The notes beneath the pieces are model-generated. The model was not told where the DNA came from. It saw nothing but the letters and a program-made list of their open reading frames with translations, and searched no databases. The position numbers and the translations under genes are program-made. Below, in pieces: positions 61,985 to 64,000 of a stretch of 64,000 nucleotides of DNA (its first letter is position 1; each line of letters begins with the position of its first letter). The stretch covers positions 62,001 to 126,000 of the forward strand of contig JADJGV010000034.1 in the NCBI GenBank assembly GCA_016707895.1, read 5' to 3'. Source of the stretch: Myxococcales bacterium. Lineage in GTDB: Bacteria > Myxococcota_A > Polyangia > Haliangiales > Haliangiaceae.

Positions 61985-63235
61985 ATGGTGGACAGGGCTG
62001 CGGGCGGGCAGACGAAGGGCGAGGTAGAGGCGGCGGCAGCCGCGGCCGGCCCGGCGGCCGGCGTGGACGACTGGCGCGTCGTCGACCGGACGCTGCGCGG
62101 GCTGGCGCGGCGGCGGGCGGCGCTCGACGTCGAGGAGGCCGCGTGGCTGCGGCGCGCGCGGGCGCTCGGCGTCCATCGCGAGTTCGGCTTCGCGACGTTC
62201 TTCGAGTACGTCGAACGCATCCTGGGCTACGCGCCGGGGCCGGCGCGGGAGCGGCTGCGGGTCGCCGACGCGCTGGCCGCGCTGCCGAAGCTGCGGGCGG
62301 CGATGAGCGCCGGCGACGTCGCGTACAGCGCCGCGCGCGAACTGACCCGGGTCGCGACCGTCGACACCGAGGACGCGTGGCTGGCCGCGGCGGCGAAGCA
62401 CACCGTGCGGGAGATCGAGGACATGGTCAGCGGGCGGCGGCGGGGCGACTCGCCGGACGATCCGCCGGACCCCGCCGCGCGGCTGCACGAGCTGCGGCTG
62501 CTGCTGCCCGCGGCGGTGCTGGGCAAGTTCACCGCGGCGCGGCGCGCGCTGGAGGCGGCGTGCGGGCATCCGCTCACCGATGGCGACCTGCTGGCGACGC
62601 TGTGCGACGGCCAGCTGGCGGGCGCCGCCGGTTCCCACGTGAGAGATACGGCGGCGGGCTCCCACGCGGGAGATGCCGCGGCGGCGTCCAGGCCCATGTA
62701 TCAGATCGCGATCACGCGGTGCCCCGACTGCACGCGCGCGTGGCACGACGTCGCCGGGCACACGATCGAGATCAGCGAGACGGAGCTGGCGCAGGCGTCG
62801 TGCGACGCCGAGCTGCTGGGGCGGGTCGACGGCGACAAGCCGGCGCGGGTGACCAAGACGATCCCGCCGCGCACGCGGCGCGCGGTGCTGCGGCGGGATC
62901 GCGGGCGGTGCGTGGTGCCCGGATGTCGCAACGCGCGGTACGTCGACGTGCACCACATCGTCCCGCGGGTCGCGGGCGGCGATCACACGCCGACCAAGCT
63001 GGCGGTGCTGTGCTCGGCGCATCACAAGGCGGCGCATGATGGCCGGCTGCGGATCGTCGGCACCGCGCCTGGCAAGCTGCGGGTCACGCACGCCGACGGG
63101 CGGCCGTACGGGGCGCCGCCGTCCCACGTGGGAGCCGGGGAAACGGGGGTGCCGTCCCCTGCGGGCGGCGAGGTGGTGGCGCCGCCGCCCGCGGAAAAGA
63201 CGCCACGAGCCCGCGCCAAGCGGGGCTCGGCCTAG
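61985..63235 (+). CDS. DUF222/13E12-like HNH endonuclease
   Basis: The 416-residue protein has a helical N-terminal domain of the 13E12/DUF222 kind (LGVHREFGFATFFEYVERIL, ALAALPKLRAAMSAGDVAYS). The C-terminal HNH nuclease carries GRCVVPGCRNARYVDVHHIV, PRVAGGDHTPTKLAVLCSAH, then HKAAHDGRL. Such nucleases are often repeated in genomes and linked to mobile elements. Two insert-like repeats (62630-62682) add the peptide GSHVRDTAAGSHAGDAAAA, and a TCCCACGTGGGA palindrome (63122-63133) lies in the low-complexity C-terminus. Confidence 0.87.
   Translation: MVDRAAGGQTKGEVEAAAAAAGPAAGVDDWRVVDRTLRGLARRRAALDVEEAAWLRRARALGVHREFGFATFFEYVERILGYAPGPARERLRVADALAALPKLRAAMSAGDVAYSAARELTRVATVDTEDAWLAAAAKHTVREIEDMVSGRRRGDSPDDPPDPAARLHELRLLLPAAVLGKFTAARRALEAACGHPLTDGDLLATLCDGQLAGAAGSHVRDTAAGSHAGDAAAASRPMYQIAITRCPDCTRAWHDVAGHTIEISETELAQASCDAELLGRVDGDKPARVTKTIPPRTRRAVLRRDRGRCVVPGCRNARYVDVHHIVPRVAGGDHTPTKLAVLCSAHHKAAHDGRLRIVGTAPGKLRVTHADGRPYGAPPSHVGAGETGVPSPAGGEVVAPPPAEKTPRARAKRGSA
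62630..62682 (+). repeat. Imperfect 26-bp direct repeat inside the HNH gene
   Basis: Copies at 62630-62655 and 62657-62682 agree at 21 of 26 positions; each contains a TCCCACG core with partial dyad symmetry. A related perfect palindrome (TCCCACGTGGGA) recurs at 63122-63133. They lie in the linker between the helical and HNH domains, in frame. Confidence 0.6.
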
Positions 63236-63239
63236 ACGG

Positions 63240-64000
63240 TCACGGAGGCGAGACGGGGATGCCGAACAGCTCGACCCAGTTTTCACCCTGCTGCTGATCG
63301 ATCACCCAGGTCGAGATCGTGACCTGGTTGTTGCCGAGCGCGGCCGAGGCGAAGAAGCCATAGGCGCCCTTCCACTCCATCTCGTTGCCAGCGAGCGCCT
63401 GCGGCCGCCACGCGCCCATCGCGCCGCTCTTGTCGGCGACCAGGAGCTCGTGGCTGGTGGCGTCCTGGTAGACGACCATCGGGCCGTTGCCGGTGAGCAC
63501 CACCTGGGTGTCGGAGCCGACGAAGTGGTACTCGGGCTTGGGCAGACCGTCGGGCGTGGTGCCGACGATGCGGTAGCCGTCGTCCACCAGCTCCTGCGCG
63601 TTGGCCATCGTGTTCTTGTAGAAGACGTCGTCGTGGTCCGCGCCCTGGTAGGCGACGTGGACGTCGCCCGCGCCGTCGACCGCGACCGACGGATACCAGC
63701 CCGAATCGGCGTTGGCGCCGGCCATCACCACCGGCGCCGCGAACGCCGCGCCGCTCCAGCGCGCCACCTTGAGGTCACCGTTCTCGCGGTCGTAGTACGC
63801 GACGACAGGGTTGCCCATCGCGTCGCGCGCGGCCTCGACGAACAGCCCGATGCCCGACGGCAACGGGTAGATGTCCGGGGCGTTCGGGTCGGCCGGCGGC
63901 AGCGTCATCATGTCGATCGTGCTGACCTGCCAGTCGCCGGCCGACGCCGGCGTCGCGGTCGTCGCCGACGCGAACCGCACCTCGGCCGTGACGATCCCGC
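63240..64000 (-). CDS. Secreted beta-propeller-like protein (N-terminus beyond the window)
   Basis: The frame is open through the right edge, so only the C-terminal ~250 residues are seen. They show repeated strand units with WYPSVAVDGAGDVHVAYQG, AMGNPVVAYYDRENGDLKVA and MVVYQDATSHELLVADKSGA, typical of beta-propeller or exo-alpha-sialidase-like secreted proteins. There are no catalytic motifs in the visible part. It is convergent with the HNH gene, 4 bp apart. Confidence 0.72.
   Translation of the reverse strand, partial: GIVTAEVRFASATTATPASAGDWQVSTIDMMTLPPADPNAPDIYPLPSGIGLFVEAARDAMGNPVVAYYDRENGDLKVARWSGAAFAAPVVMAGANADSGWYPSVAVDGAGDVHVAYQGADHDDVFYKNTMANAQELVDDGYRIVGTTPDGLPKPEYHFVGSDTQVVLTGNGPMVVYQDATSHELLVADKSGAMGAWRPQALAGNEMEWKGAYGFFASAALGNNQVTISTWVIDQQQGENWVELFGIPVSPP

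Overview
The window is very GC-rich bacterial DNA. It has dense, often overlapping genes, many small lipoproteins with Asp/Ala/Pro-rich linkers behind the lipobox, two secreted proteases ending in a MYXO-CTERM-like tail, a TIGR02996 repeat-companion protein and a zf-TFIIB protein. This mix points to a myxobacterium-like organism (Myxococcota, probably Haliangiales/Kofleriaceae). That placement is an inference from protein style; no rRNA or other taxonomic marker is present. I saw no rRNA, tRNA, CRISPR array or complete insertion sequence.

Left part (1-15300), accessory in character. It opens with the C-terminus of a polymorphic WHH nuclease toxin and its SMI1/KNR4 immunity gene, then two tandem paralogous lipoproteins and a PEBP lipoprotein. 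From about 4200 to 12100 the GC and codon bias drop. This block holds a TIR-domain protein and a 1736-residue protein that I read as an ECF-sigma-like domain, a STAND/NACHT-type NTPase, a long helical repeat region and a purine nucleoside phosphorylase (PNP/MTAN) effector, with a small divergent gene beside it. I interpret the block as an antiviral or abortive-infection island. Its right side carries a short match to the 3' end of a tmRNA (a possible integration scar), a cluster of hairpins and a ParE/antitoxin pair with a perfect palindrome upstream. A ComEC-like metallo-beta-lactamase protein and gene fragments follow.

Middle part (15300-31700). A histidine kinase overlaps a YihY/BrkB membrane protein gene. 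PnuC and NadR (NAD salvage) overlap by ATGA and are followed 34 bp later by a tight five-gene unit: MoxR AAA+ ATPase, unknown partner, Zn-peptidase/vWA fusion, coiled-coil protein, and a PaaK/CapK-like adenylate-forming enzyme. Every junction in that unit overlaps. It resembles MoxR-vWA conflict or chaperone systems and is the second notable system here. DUF2202, FmdB, an M4 protease and secreted unknowns follow.

Right part (31700-64000). A TPR/two-winged-helix regulator, lipoproteins, an OFA-type MFS transporter, a RelA/SpoT-domain alarmone synthetase overlapping a small partner gene, two vWA lipoproteins, an FGE-like protein, an HhH-GPD-like protein, a lipase-like hydrolase, a VanW-methyltransferase pair, an EI24-TPR pair, a CrtI-like oxidoreductase, a DUF4157 (eCIS-type) protein, a CBS-pair protein, a CUB/Kazal lipoprotein, a trypsin-like protease and a DUF222-like HNH nuclease. 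A partial secreted beta-rich protein runs off the right edge.
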